7,164 nt of DNA from Gemmatimonadales bacterium (GTDB lineage: Bacteria; Gemmatimonadota; Gemmatimonadetes; Gemmatimonadales; GWC2-71-9). Under the pieces are notes generated by a model. It worked only from the letters and a program-made list of their open reading frames with translations. It had not been told where the DNA came from and made no database searches. Shown piece after piece: positions 1 through 6,413 of this stretch (position 1 is the stretch's first letter; each line of letters opens with the position of its first letter). The position numbers and the translations under genes are program-made. The stretch is from contig JACDDX010000085.1 of NCBI GenBank assembly GCA_013816685.1, positions 1-7,164 on the forward strand. Reading direction: 5' to 3'.

Positions 1-1906
1 CGCCTTTGCCGCGCTCGTCGTAGAGCGCGCGGACCCGGCCGGAAAATTTGCCGCAGATGAAGTTGTCGCCCGGCTTGAGCGTGCCCTTCTGGACCAGGAT
101 CGTCGCGAGCGGACCCTTGCCGGGATCGAGCGTGGCCTCCAGGACCGCCCCCTGAGCCCTGCCGTCGGGGTTGGCCGTGAGATCGAGGATCTCGGCCTGA
201 AGCAGGATCTGCTCCAGCAGCCGATCGACCCCGGTTCCCTTCTTGGCCGAAATTTCCGCCGACAGCACGTTGCCGCCGAACTCTTCAAGGACGACGCTGT
301 GCTGGAGCAGATCGCGCTTCACCTTGGCCACGTCGGCCGAGGGCAGGTCGATCTTGTTGATGGCGACGATCATCGGGACGCCAGCGTTTCTGGCGTGGCT
401 GATCGCCTCGACGGTCTGCGGCATGACTTGGTCGTCGGCTGCGACGACGAGCACCACGGTGTCCGTGACTTGGGCACCGCGGGCGCGCATGGCGGTGAAC
501 GCCTGGTGGCCCGGGGTGTCGAGGAAGGTGATGGCGCGGTCGTCCGGCAGCGAGACGTGGTACGCGCCGATGTGCTGCGTGATGCCGCCCGCCTCGCCGG
601 CCACCACGTTGGCCTTCCGGATATAGTCTAGCAGCGAGGTCTTGCCGTGGTCGACGTGGCCCATGATGGTCACCACCGGCGGCCGGGGCTGTTGCTGCTC
701 CTCGGTCTCATCGGTTTCGACCGTGGAGATATCGGCCGCGTACTCCTGCTCCCGGACCGCTTCGAACCCGAACGCCGACGCGATCAGCTCGATCTGGTCG
801 AAGTCGAGTCGCTGGTTCACCGTCACCATCAGCCCCAGCTCCTTGAAGGCGAACTGGACGATCTGGGTGGCGGGTACCTTCATGGCGCCCGCGAGCTCGG
901 AGACCGACACGAACTCGTTCACACGAATCCGGGTCTTCTCCTTCTCGCGCTCCTCGGCGGCACGGCCGGCCTGCAGGTCGCGGAACGACGGCTCATCGGA
1001 GCGGCGTCCCTTGCGACCGGCAGGACCTTTCATCCCCTGCAGCGTTTTGAGAATGTTGGCCTGCACGGCGTCCTGATCCACCGACGAGCGCCGACCCTTC
1101 TTCCCCTTTTTCCGGCTGCCCGCCTTTTCCGCGTCGGGACCGAAGTTGCGTGCCGGCGGACCACCCGCGGCGGGCGCACCAGGTCGGCTGGGACCGCTTG
1201 GCGGGCGGGTCGGGGAAGCGGGCGCACTGCTGCTGAAGACCGGCCGCGGGCCGCGCGGGCTGGCTGCCGGCGGACGCTGAATCCGGGGCGGAATAAATGG
1301 AGCTCTGACGGGCTCGGTGGGCGCTGACGCCGTGCCCACGGAGGCCGCGGCGCCCTGGGCGGCGGTGGGCGCCTGGGACGGGGGAAGACCGCGGAAGAGC
1401 TCCCGGGCGGTCCGCGGCTCGGGGACAGGCGCTTCCTCGGGAGTCGGCGCCTCTTCCTCGATTTCGACGGGCGCGGGCGGCAGATCCTTGAACAGCGCCC
1501 GCGCGCGCTCTTCGAGCGATTGCGACGTCGTGGGCTCGGCGACCTCGACCAGCAGCGGGCGCTCGAGTTCGAGCGCGGCCAGCTCGGCTTCCTTCTCGAT
1601 GGCGTGCTGCGCCTCGACCTCGGCCACCTCCGCCGCGGTCCGCCGGCGCTTCGACGGGCGAACCTCGACCGGCGCGGGCGCGGGCTCCGCCTTGACCGCT
1701 TTCCGGCGGCCCTTCTTTGCGGCCGGCTCCTCGGCGTGCTTGCGTTTCTCACGCTCCCATCGCACCCGGATCGCGGAGACCTGGTCGGTCTCCAGGGCCG
1801 ACATATGGCTCCGGACAAAGATGTTCATGTCCTTGAGCATGCCCAGCAACTGCTCGGGACCAACGCCGAACTCTGCGGCGAGGTCATGCACTCTCGTCTT
1901 GACCAC
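1..1906 (-). CDS. infB: Translation initiation factor IF-2, C-terminal part cut off by the window edge
   Basis: IF2 is a GTPase that places fMet-tRNA on the 30S P site and promotes 50S joining. About 635 residues are visible. Residues 1-50 form an IF2_N domain (starts VVKTRVHDLAAEFGV). Residues about 55-325 are a long charged, Pro/Ala-rich linker. A second IF2_N-like domain lies at about 326-377. The G domain follows, with GHVDHGKT (416-423), DTPGH (463-467), NKID (517-520) and SAKK (553-556). The start of beta-barrel domain II runs to the edge; the remaining C-terminal domains, including the fMet-tRNA-binding one, lie outside. The GTG start is chosen because GGAGG stands 5 bases upstream and the conserved N-terminal motif begins there. 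It is last in the visible rimP-nusA-ylxQ-infB operon, 11 bases after the upstream stop. The linker holds two copies of an (R/K)-A-L/E-LF-basic-x-LPP motif. Identification is secure; the edge truncation is not a mutation. Confidence 0.97.
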   Translation of the reverse strand, partial: MVKTRVHDLAAEFGVGPEQLLGMLKDMNIFVRSHMSALETDQVSAIRVRWEREKRKHAEEPAAKKGRRKAVKAEPAPAPVEVRPSKRRRTAAEVAEVEAQHAIEKEAELAALELERPLLVEVAEPTTSQSLEERARALFKDLPPAPVEIEEEAPTPEEAPVPEPRTARELFRGLPPSQAPTAAQGAAASVGTASAPTEPVRAPFIPPRIQRPPAASPRGPRPVFSSSAPASPTRPPSGPSRPGAPAAGGPPARNFGPDAEKAGSRKKGKKGRRSSVDQDAVQANILKTLQGMKGPAGRKGRRSDEPSFRDLQAGRAAEEREKEKTRIRVNEFVSVSELAGAMKVPATQIVQFAFKELGLMVTVNQRLDFDQIELIASAFGFEAVREQEYAADISTVETDETEEQQQPRPPVVTIMGHVDHGKTSLLDYIRKANVVAGEAGGITQHIGAYHVSLPDDRAITFLDTPGHQAFTAMRARGAQVTDTVVLVVAADDQVMPQTVEAISHARNAGVPMIVAINKIDLPSADVAKVKRDLLQHSVVLEEFGGNVLSAEISAKKGTGVDRLLEQILLQAEILDLTANPDGRAQGAVLEATLDPGKGPLATILVQKGTLKPGDNFICGKFSGRVRALYDERGKG

Positions 1907-1911
1907 TCAAT

Positions 1912-1916
1912 CCTCC
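1912..1916 (-). promoter_or_regulatory. Shine-Dalgarno site of infB
   Basis: On the minus strand GGAGG stands 5 bases before the GTG at 1906, directly after the stop codon of the L7Ae-like gene. It fixes GTG 1906 as the infB start. No ATG lies in frame before the conserved VHDLAAEF segment. Confidence 0.8.
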
Positions 1917-1917
1917 G

Positions 1918-2223
1918 TCAGGAGCGTGCGGGCGCCAGCCGCCGGATGCCGTCGGCCAACGCGCGGTCCCGCACACCTACCGCCATAACCGGCGGCTTCC
2001 CTAGCTGCGCGCCGATCGCGTCGGCGCCCGGGCCCGAAACCAGCGGCACCTGCTTCGCCGCCGCCAGCCGGACCACTTTCTCCACGGCACGCGGGCTGGC
2101 ATCCTGCGCCATGACCACGCACCAGCACTTCCCTGCCTGCAACTCCGCCCGCACCGCTTCCACCCCGATCACCACCCTGCGTCCCCGGTAGCCGAGTCCG
2201 AGCAGGCCCAGAAGGCCGCTCAC
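1918..2223 (-). CDS. ylxQ: L7Ae/L30e-family putative RNA-binding protein, YlxQ type
   Basis: This small protein (101 residues) resembles the ribosomal L7Ae/L30e fold, whose members bind kink-turn RNA. The bacterial YlxQ version has no firmly established role. Visible features are an N-terminal helix LLGLLGLGYRGRRVVIG, the GVEAVRAELQAGK segment (about 20-32) that corresponds to the family's RNA-contacting loop and helix, a strand CWCVVMAQDAS, a helix with VEKVVRLAAAKQVPLV, and GKPPVMAVGVRD near the end. The start is GTG 2223, whose GTGA overlaps the nusA stop and indicates translational coupling. A GGAGGAGG lies upstream but 13 bases away, farther than usual, which fits coupling rather than independent initiation. 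The frame stays open far upstream through nusA, but that part is low-complexity shadow sequence. Position between nusA and infB supports the assignment. The exact YlxQ label rests partly on this synteny. Confidence 0.78.
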   Translation of the reverse strand: MSGLLGLLGLGYRGRRVVIGVEAVRAELQAGKCWCVVMAQDASPRAVEKVVRLAAAKQVPLVSGPGADAIGAQLGKPPVMAVGVRDRALADGIRRLAPARS

Positions 2224-3539
2224 GCGGGGGGGCGTGCCTCCTCCGTACTTTCCTCGTCGGTCAACTCGGAGAGGAAGGCCAGCAACTGCTCCGCGGCCGG
2301 CTGCGTCATTCCCGGGATCCTGGCGATGTCCTCGCCTTCGAGATCGAGAATGTCGTTCAGCATCTTGTAGCCTGCGCCCTCCAGAATGCCCATCAGCTCG
2401 GGCGACAACCGAAGCTCGCTGAGCGGCACCTTGGCGACCGTCTCCTCTTCGGGCGGCAGCGGCGCGAAGAGCGGTCCTTCGCCGCCCCGCTCCAGCCACT
2501 CGCGGCTCGAGTAGAGATCGATCTTCCAGCCGGTCAGCTCCGAGGCGAGCCGCACGTTCTGGCCGTTGCGGCCGATGGCGAGCGACAACTGGTCTTCGTC
2601 TACGACGGCCTGAATCGTCTTGGCGTCGGGATCGGAGAAGACCTTGGCCACGCGCGCCGGCGCCAGCGCCAGCCGGGCGAACCGCTCCGGGTCGGGCGAC
2701 CAGGGGACGATGTCGATCCGTTCGCCGCCCAGCTCGTTAACCACGGCCTGCACCCGCGAGCCCTTGAGCCCGACGCACGCGCCGACCGGATCGATGGCGT
2801 CGTCGCGGCTGATGACCGCCACCTTGGTGCGGCTCCCGACTTCGCGCGCGATGGCCCGGATCTCGACGATCTGCTGCTGAATCTCGGGGACCTCGAGCTT
2901 GAAGAGCGCCTTTACGAAGAGCGGGTCGCCCCGGGAGAGGATAAGCCGCGGACCCTTGGGCGTCTCCTCCAGCCGCTTGAGCACGGCGCGCATCGTGTCG
3001 CCCTGGTGGAAATGCTCCCGGTGGTTCTGCTCGCGGTAGGGGATGATCGCCTCCGCCTCGCGGAACTTGTTCAGCATGATCACGAGCTTGCCGCGCTCGA
3101 TCTGCTGAACTTCGCCGGACAGCAGGTCTCCCACCTTGCTGGCGAACTCGTCGCGGATCCGGGCCCGCTCGCCTTCGCGCACCCGCTGGATGATCCGCTG
3201 CTTGGCCGCCTGCACCGCCAGCCGGCCGAACTCGACGAAGGGCACCTCTTCCTCCAGCATGTCGCCGGGTCGGAAGTCGGGATCTTCATACTGCGCCTCT
3301 TCGAGCGGAATCTGCCAGCTCGCATCCTCGACCGTCTCGACCACCTGGCGCAGGCGGACGACCTTGATCGTGCCCTGCAGCTCGTCCACGGTCAGCTCGA
3401 ACCGCACGTTGGGACCGAACTTCCGCACCAAGGCGGCGTGAATGCCGTCGCGCAGCAGATCGAGCAGATCGGATCGCTCGAGCTGCTTCGCCGTGGTGAG
3501 CTCGCGGAAGGCCGCCAGCATTTCTGTCGAACCTGCCAT
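2220..3539 (-). CDS. nusA: Transcription termination/antitermination factor NusA
   Basis: NusA binds RNA polymerase and nascent RNA, lengthens pauses, stimulates intrinsic termination and takes part in rRNA antitermination. The 439-residue product has an N-terminal polymerase-binding domain (about 1-135), an S1 domain (about 138-203), KH1 with GLKG (about 258), KH2 with AIGRNGQNVRLA (about 321-332), and a single C-terminal helix-hairpin-helix module (about 372-425, ILDLEGEDIARIPGM). This is one acidic-repeat-like module, against two in E. coli and none in B. subtilis. The tail is acidic then Pro-rich. ATG 3539 is preferred over the adjacent GTG 3542 because AGGAG is 6 bases from the ATG but only 3 from the GTG. 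It follows rimP by 46 bases and overlaps the next gene by GTGA. A run of seven C lies just before the stop codon. Confidence 0.97.
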   Translation of the reverse strand: MAGSTEMLAAFRELTTAKQLERSDLLDLLRDGIHAALVRKFGPNVRFELTVDELQGTIKVVRLRQVVETVEDASWQIPLEEAQYEDPDFRPGDMLEEEVPFVEFGRLAVQAAKQRIIQRVREGERARIRDEFASKVGDLLSGEVQQIERGKLVIMLNKFREAEAIIPYREQNHREHFHQGDTMRAVLKRLEETPKGPRLILSRGDPLFVKALFKLEVPEIQQQIVEIRAIAREVGSRTKVAVISRDDAIDPVGACVGLKGSRVQAVVNELGGERIDIVPWSPDPERFARLALAPARVAKVFSDPDAKTIQAVVDEDQLSLAIGRNGQNVRLASELTGWKIDLYSSREWLERGGEGPLFAPLPPEEETVAKVPLSELRLSPELMGILEGAGYKMLNDILDLEGEDIARIPGMTQPAAEQLLAFLSELTDEESTEEARPPA

Positions 3540-3545
3540 CACGTT

Positions 3546-3561
3546 CTCCTCAACTCCTCAA
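3546..3561 (-). promoter_or_regulatory. Duplicated Shine-Dalgarno site of nusA
   Basis: The minus strand reads TTGAGGAG twice in direct tandem. The copy nearer the gene ends 6 bases before ATG 3539; the second lies 8 bases further upstream. The proximal copy decides the start in favour of ATG over GTG 3542. Whether the second copy adds ribosome loading or is chance cannot be told from sequence. Confidence 0.7.
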
Positions 3562-3585
3562 TGGAACTTCTACCGCAGCGTCGCC

Positions 3586-4095
3586 TCAGCGCCTCCGGCC
3601 ATGCCCCTTGGGGCGGGCCGTCCCGGCCACCGCACTCCAGTCGACCGCGAGCACCGCATCGCGAATCTGGTCCAGCGCCAGCGTGATCTCTTCACCACTG
3701 TCGGCCCGGACGGTCACGTGCGCGGCGTCCGGCATTCCGACGATCGTCACTGTCGCGAGGCCCGGCAGCCCCGGCGCCCGCAGCCGTACCTGGCGCCCCA
3801 CGAAACGCCGCCAGTGCTCGGGCCACCGGATCGGCCGCTCGAGCCCGGGCGACGACACCTCCAGCACGTAGCGGGGCCCGACCAACGCCCTGGATTCCAG
3901 GAGACGCTCGAGGGACCGGCTGATGAGGGCACAGTCGTCCGCCGTAATGCCGGCGCCGGGACGACTGTCCTCGCGGTCCACCCGAACCTGCAGGATGGGG
4001 CGCTCGACCGTCCCCGCCCGTTTGAGGTCCACCAGCTCGAAGCCGAGCTCGGCGACATGGCCACGGATGAGGGGTTGGAGCGCGTCGAGAGACAT
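3586..4095 (-). CDS. rimP: Ribosome maturation factor RimP
   Basis: RimP is a cytoplasmic 30S assembly factor. The 169-residue product has the usual two-domain plan: an N-terminal alpha/beta domain (about 1-90) with the family signature YVLEVSSPGLERP (76-88), and a C-terminal SH3-like barrel (about 92-155). It ends in a basic tail, RPKGHGRRR. Length is close to that of other RimP proteins. ATG 4095 is the first possible start: an in-frame stop lies upstream with no other initiator between, and the conserved N-terminal helix starts here. No Shine-Dalgarno is visible. The start is preceded by CTTCCACGCTG and the T-run of a terminator, so initiation may use the pyrimidine-rich tract or be weak. 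It is the first gene of the rimP-nusA-ylxQ-infB operon. Confidence 0.95.
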   Translation of the reverse strand: MSLDALQPLIRGHVAELGFELVDLKRAGTVERPILQVRVDREDSRPGAGITADDCALISRSLERLLESRALVGPRYVLEVSSPGLERPIRWPEHWRRFVGRQVRLRAPGLPGLATVTIVGMPDAAHVTVRADSGEEITLALDQIRDAVLAVDWSAVAGTARPKGHGRRR

Positions 4096-4106
4096 CAGCG
4101 TGGAAG

Positions 4107-4135
4107 AAAAAAAATGTGGGGGAACGCCCCCACAT
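4107..4135 (-). terminator. Intrinsic (rho-independent) terminator before rimP
   Basis: On the minus strand a perfect 9-bp stem, ATGTGGGGG and CCCCCACAT, encloses a CGTT loop and runs straight into a stretch of eight T. The T-run ends 11 bases before the rimP ATG. It can terminate transcripts from murA-pgeF. Because a promoter-like sequence for rimP lies upstream of it, it may also act as an attenuator of the rimP operon. No T-run follows the hairpin on the plus strand, so it is directional. Confidence 0.92.
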
Positions 4136-4171
4136 CACACCGCCACCCGGCACCGATCAGCGACAGCGGAA

Positions 4172-4200
4172 AAGCTATCGACGTGCGCGGGCGGAGTCAA
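4172..4200 (-). promoter_or_regulatory. Sigma-70-type promoter candidate for the rimP-nusA-infB operon
   Basis: The minus strand has TTGACT (4200-4195), a 17-base spacer and TAGCTT (4177-4172). The -35 matches TTGACA at five of six bases. The -10 fits the TAnnnT core only. The -35 overlaps the pgeF stop codon. A start about 7 bases downstream would give a leader of about 70 bases that contains the terminator at 4135-4107. The 11 bases between that terminator and the ATG leave no room for another promoter. Confidence 0.55.
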
Positions 4201-5000
4201 TGCGCACGGCCAAGATAGGCGACCATACGGCCATCGGTGCCGCCAGAGCCGCGATGACTGTAAAAGGCGGGACGGTCGTGGGAGGAGCACCAGGCCGAGA
4301 CCGTGAGCTGTACGGCACCGAGCCGCTTCGCTTGTTCGGCCAGCACCGCCCGCAGATCGAGGTGCCACGGTCCATCGCCGGCACCGTGGCGGCCGCAGCC
4401 CGCCATCACCTCGCGGCCGACCTCGTAACAAGACCCGCAGATACCCACCCCGACGTGCACCATCACCTCGGCCGGAGTGGCACCGGTCAGCTCCAGCAGC
4501 CGCTCGAACCCGGTGGCGAGGATCCCAGCCGCCGTACCGCGCCAGCCCGCGTGCAGCAGCGCCGCGCCGCGGCCGGGGACCGCCAGGTAGACCGGGATAC
4601 AGTCCGCGACGGTGACCGTGAGCATCGTGCCGCTCGCCCGCGTGATCCAGCCATCCACGCCGTCGAGCTGAAGCCAGCCGCGCGCACTCGCAGCCTCGGC
4701 GATCACCGCCCCGTGCACCTGCCCGCCAAGCGACCAGCGCTCGAACGTCGGCTCGCTCCGACGAAAGGCGCGCCAGCGGGCCATCGTCTCGCCCACCGGA
4801 GAGTCGGACCAGAGTCCCAGATCGAAGCCGCGACCGGGATCCTCACCTCGGCCGGTTATGCCGGCGACAAGCCCCGACTCGGACCAGCCCGGCACCGCAT
4901 ACCGAGGCACCGTGCCCGGAACGGCGGTCTCCCGGATTTCGACGGGCGGAACGGCGATTGGGGGAGCCCTGCGGGCCGACGGCGTAACCGTGTCAGCCAT
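4197..5000 (-). CDS. pgeF: Peptidoglycan editing factor PgeF (laccase-domain/YfiH family)
   Basis: This family was long annotated as polyphenol oxidase (laccase domain). The E. coli member acts as a cytoplasmic amidase that removes wrongly incorporated L-Ser from UDP-MurNAc peptides. The 267-residue product shows the family's conserved metal site: His96 in GQVHG, Cys134 in ADCIPV and His150 in HAGWRGTAAGI. It also has GICGSCYEVG (186-195) and the C-terminal FYSHRG then GRMVAYLGR. About 30 N-terminal residues before the conserved core are Pro-rich and poorly conserved, so a start somewhat downstream is possible. ATG 5000 is chosen because it overlaps the murA stop by 8 bases, which implies coupled translation; no clear Shine-Dalgarno is present. 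The pairing with murA supports a peptidoglycan role over a copper oxidase role. The stop codon lies within the -35 of the rimP promoter candidate. Confidence 0.92.
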   Translation of the reverse strand: MADTVTPSARRAPPIAVPPVEIRETAVPGTVPRYAVPGWSESGLVAGITGRGEDPGRGFDLGLWSDSPVGETMARWRAFRRSEPTFERWSLGGQVHGAVIAEAASARGWLQLDGVDGWITRASGTMLTVTVADCIPVYLAVPGRGAALLHAGWRGTAAGILATGFERLLELTGATPAEVMVHVGVGICGSCYEVGREVMAGCGRHGAGDGPWHLDLRAVLAEQAKRLGAVQLTVSAWCSSHDRPAFYSHRGSGGTDGRMVAYLGRAH

Positions 5001-6276
5001 CGAGGCGGACGATGTCGGCGCCCAGCGCCGTGAGGCGCTCGTCGATCCGCTCGTAGCCGCGCTCGATCTGGCCGATATTGTGAATCGTGCTCGAGCCCTC
5101 GGCGGCCAGCGCCGCGAGCAGCATCGCCATCCCGGCGCGGATGTCGGGCGACTCGACCGTACCGCCCTTGAGCGGCGCCGGCCCGGAGATGACCGCCCGG
5201 TGCGGATCGCAGAGCACGATGCGGGCGCCCATGCTGATCAGCTTGTCCACGAAGAAGAGCCGCGACTCGAACATCTTCTCGAACACCAGCAGCATCCCGG
5301 CGCACTGCGTCGCGGTGACGATCGTGGTCGACATCACGTCGGCCGGAAACGCGGGCCAGGGCCCGTCCTCGAGCTTCGGGACGTGGCCGCCGAGGTCGGG
5401 ACGGACGCGGCGCTCCTGGTCGGGTGCCACGGTGAGCCGCGTGCCGTCGATGCGGGGGCGGATGCCGAGCCGCTCGAAGCCCAGCAGCGTGCTGCGAAGG
5501 TCCTCGGCGCGCACCGGGTCGATGATCAGCTCGCCGTTGGTCACGGCGGCAAGGCCGATGAAGCTCCCGATCTCGATGTGATCCGGCCCGATGGCGTAGG
5601 ACGCGCCACCGAGCGGGAGGCCGCCTTCGATGGTGTAGACGTTGGAGCCGATGCCGTCGATTCGGGCCCCCATCGCGACGAGACAGCGCGCCAGATCCTG
5701 GACATGCGGCTCGCAGGCCGCGTTGCGGAGCACGGTGCGCCCCTTGGCCGCCACGGCGGCCATCAGCGCGTTCTCGGTGCCGGTGACGCTGGGCTCGTCG
5801 AGAAATATGTCGGCGCCCTGCAGCGCCCGGCCTTCGAGCTCGTAGCGGTCGCCCACGGTGACCGAGGCGCCGAGCTGCTCGAGCGCCAGGAAGTGGGTAT
5901 CGACTCGCCGACGTCCGATGACGTCGCCACCCGGCGGCGGCAGAGTCACGGTGCCGAAGCGCGCCAACATCGGCCCGGCTAGCAGGATCGACGCGCGGAT
6001 CTTGGTGCAGAGCCGGGGGTCGAGCGGCTTCGGGCGGATGGGCCGCCCGTCGAGCCGGACTGCATTGGGACCGGTCCACTCGATCACCGCACCCAGATCG
6101 GCCAGCACGGCCAGCATCGTCTCGACGTCGCGGATTCGGGGAATGTTGTCCAGCTCGAGCAGACCGTCGGCGAGGATGGAGGCGCAGAGGATGGGCAGCG
6201 CCGCGTTCTTGTTGCCGGCGGGTCGGATCGTGCCGCGCAGCGGCTGACCGCCGCGCACCTGGAATCGAGGAGCCAT
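4993..6276 (-). CDS. murA: UDP-N-acetylglucosamine 1-carboxyvinyltransferase, Cys-to-Asp type
   Basis: MurA transfers enolpyruvate from PEP to UDP-GlcNAc, the first committed step of peptidoglycan precursor synthesis in the cytoplasm. The 427-residue product has RPAGNKNAALP with Lys23 and Asn24, RASILLAGPMLARFG with Arg94 (E. coli Arg91), FPADV with Asp313 (E. coli Asp305 position) and IERGYERIDERL (Arg406, E. coli Arg397 position). The active loop reads PPPGGDVIGRRRVDTH. Asp118 stands where E. coli has Cys115, the residue alkylated by fosfomycin. Asp is known at this site in Mycobacterium and Chlamydia, where it gives intrinsic insensitivity. ATG 6276 is chosen because MAPRFQVRGG is the normal N-terminus; the frame extends upstream to 6390 but that part is unlike MurA. 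No Shine-Dalgarno is evident. It is the first gene of a two-gene operon with pgeF and is divergent from the plus-strand genes. Confidence 0.96.
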   Translation of the reverse strand: MAPRFQVRGGQPLRGTIRPAGNKNAALPILCASILADGLLELDNIPRIRDVETMLAVLADLGAVIEWTGPNAVRLDGRPIRPKPLDPRLCTKIRASILLAGPMLARFGTVTLPPPGGDVIGRRRVDTHFLALEQLGASVTVGDRYELEGRALQGADIFLDEPSVTGTENALMAAVAAKGRTVLRNAACEPHVQDLARCLVAMGARIDGIGSNVYTIEGGLPLGGASYAIGPDHIEIGSFIGLAAVTNGELIIDPVRAEDLRSTLLGFERLGIRPRIDGTRLTVAPDQERRVRPDLGGHVPKLEDGPWPAFPADVMSTTIVTATQCAGMLLVFEKMFESRLFFVDKLISMGARIVLCDPHRAVISGPAPLKGGTVESPDIRAGMAMLLAALAAEGSSTIHNIGQIERGYERIDERLTALGADIVRLDG

Positions 6277-6311
6277 AGGGCAGCAAACATCTCGTACGAC
6301 CGGGAGCCCGT

Positions 6312-6333
6312 CAAGCGGCCCGGGCGGGGCTTG
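6312..6333. repeat. Inverted repeat CAAGC...GCTTG around GCCCGGGC
   Basis: CAAGC (6312-6316) and GCTTG (6329-6333) flank the 8-base palindrome GCCCGGGC (6318-6325). The element overlaps the -35 candidate of murA on the minus strand and that of the plus-strand gene, so it could be an operator. In DNA this GC-rich it could also be chance. Confidence 0.3.
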
Positions 6334-6360
6334 CGGCGCTTCGTCGTTCGTTATGTTTGA

Positions 6361-6392
6361 GCCACGGTAGTGGCCGGTGCGGCAATGCACCG
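6361..6392. repeat. Two adjoining inverted repeats in the plus-strand leader
   Basis: GCCAC-GGTA-GTGGC (6361-6374) is followed without a gap by CGGTGC-GGCAAT-GCACCG (6375-6392). Both have perfect arms (5 and 6 bp). They would fold as two stacked hairpins in the RNA upstream of the plus-strand gene at 6428. No T-run follows, so they are not an intrinsic terminator. Confidence 0.4.
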
Positions 6393-6413
6393 CTCAGCGC
6401 GTCCTCCCGTTCC

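Noticed and set aside
1..1. infB truncation as a broken gene
   Set aside because: The frame is open to the window edge with all G motifs intact; the missing end is simply outside the window.
1030..1818. Minus-strand open frame of 262 codons inside infB
   Set aside because: It is the out-of-frame reading of the IF2 linker, almost entirely Arg, Pro and Ser; the IF2 frame gives recognised domains on both sides.
4107..4135. Bidirectional terminator
   Set aside because: Only the minus-strand side has a T-run; on the plus strand the hairpin is followed by CACACCGCC.
4096..4200. tRNA gene (metY-like) upstream of rimP, as in E. coli
   Set aside because: The 101 bases hold a promoter-like sequence and a terminator hairpin; no cloverleaf, T-loop GTTC-type motif in context or CCA end was seen.
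4197..5000. Multicopper oxidase or true laccase reading of pgeF
   Set aside because: The laccase-domain name is historical. The His-Cys-His site and the family motifs are those of the YfiH/PgeF amidase, and the murA neighbour supports it.
4116..5033. Plus-strand open frame of 305 codons opposite pgeF
   Set aside because: Antisense shadow of pgeF; the minus-strand frame contains all PgeF metal-site motifs.
4858..5982. Long plus-strand open frame of 374 codons opposite murA and pgeF
   Set aside because: It is antisense to two well-recognised genes, its translation is Arg/Asp/His/Ala-rich without domain features, and GC-rich genes commonly leave such open shadows.
6277..6390. N-terminal extension of MurA from 6390
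   Set aside because: The extra 38 residues do not resemble MurA, whose family N-terminus matches MAPRFQVRGG at 6276.
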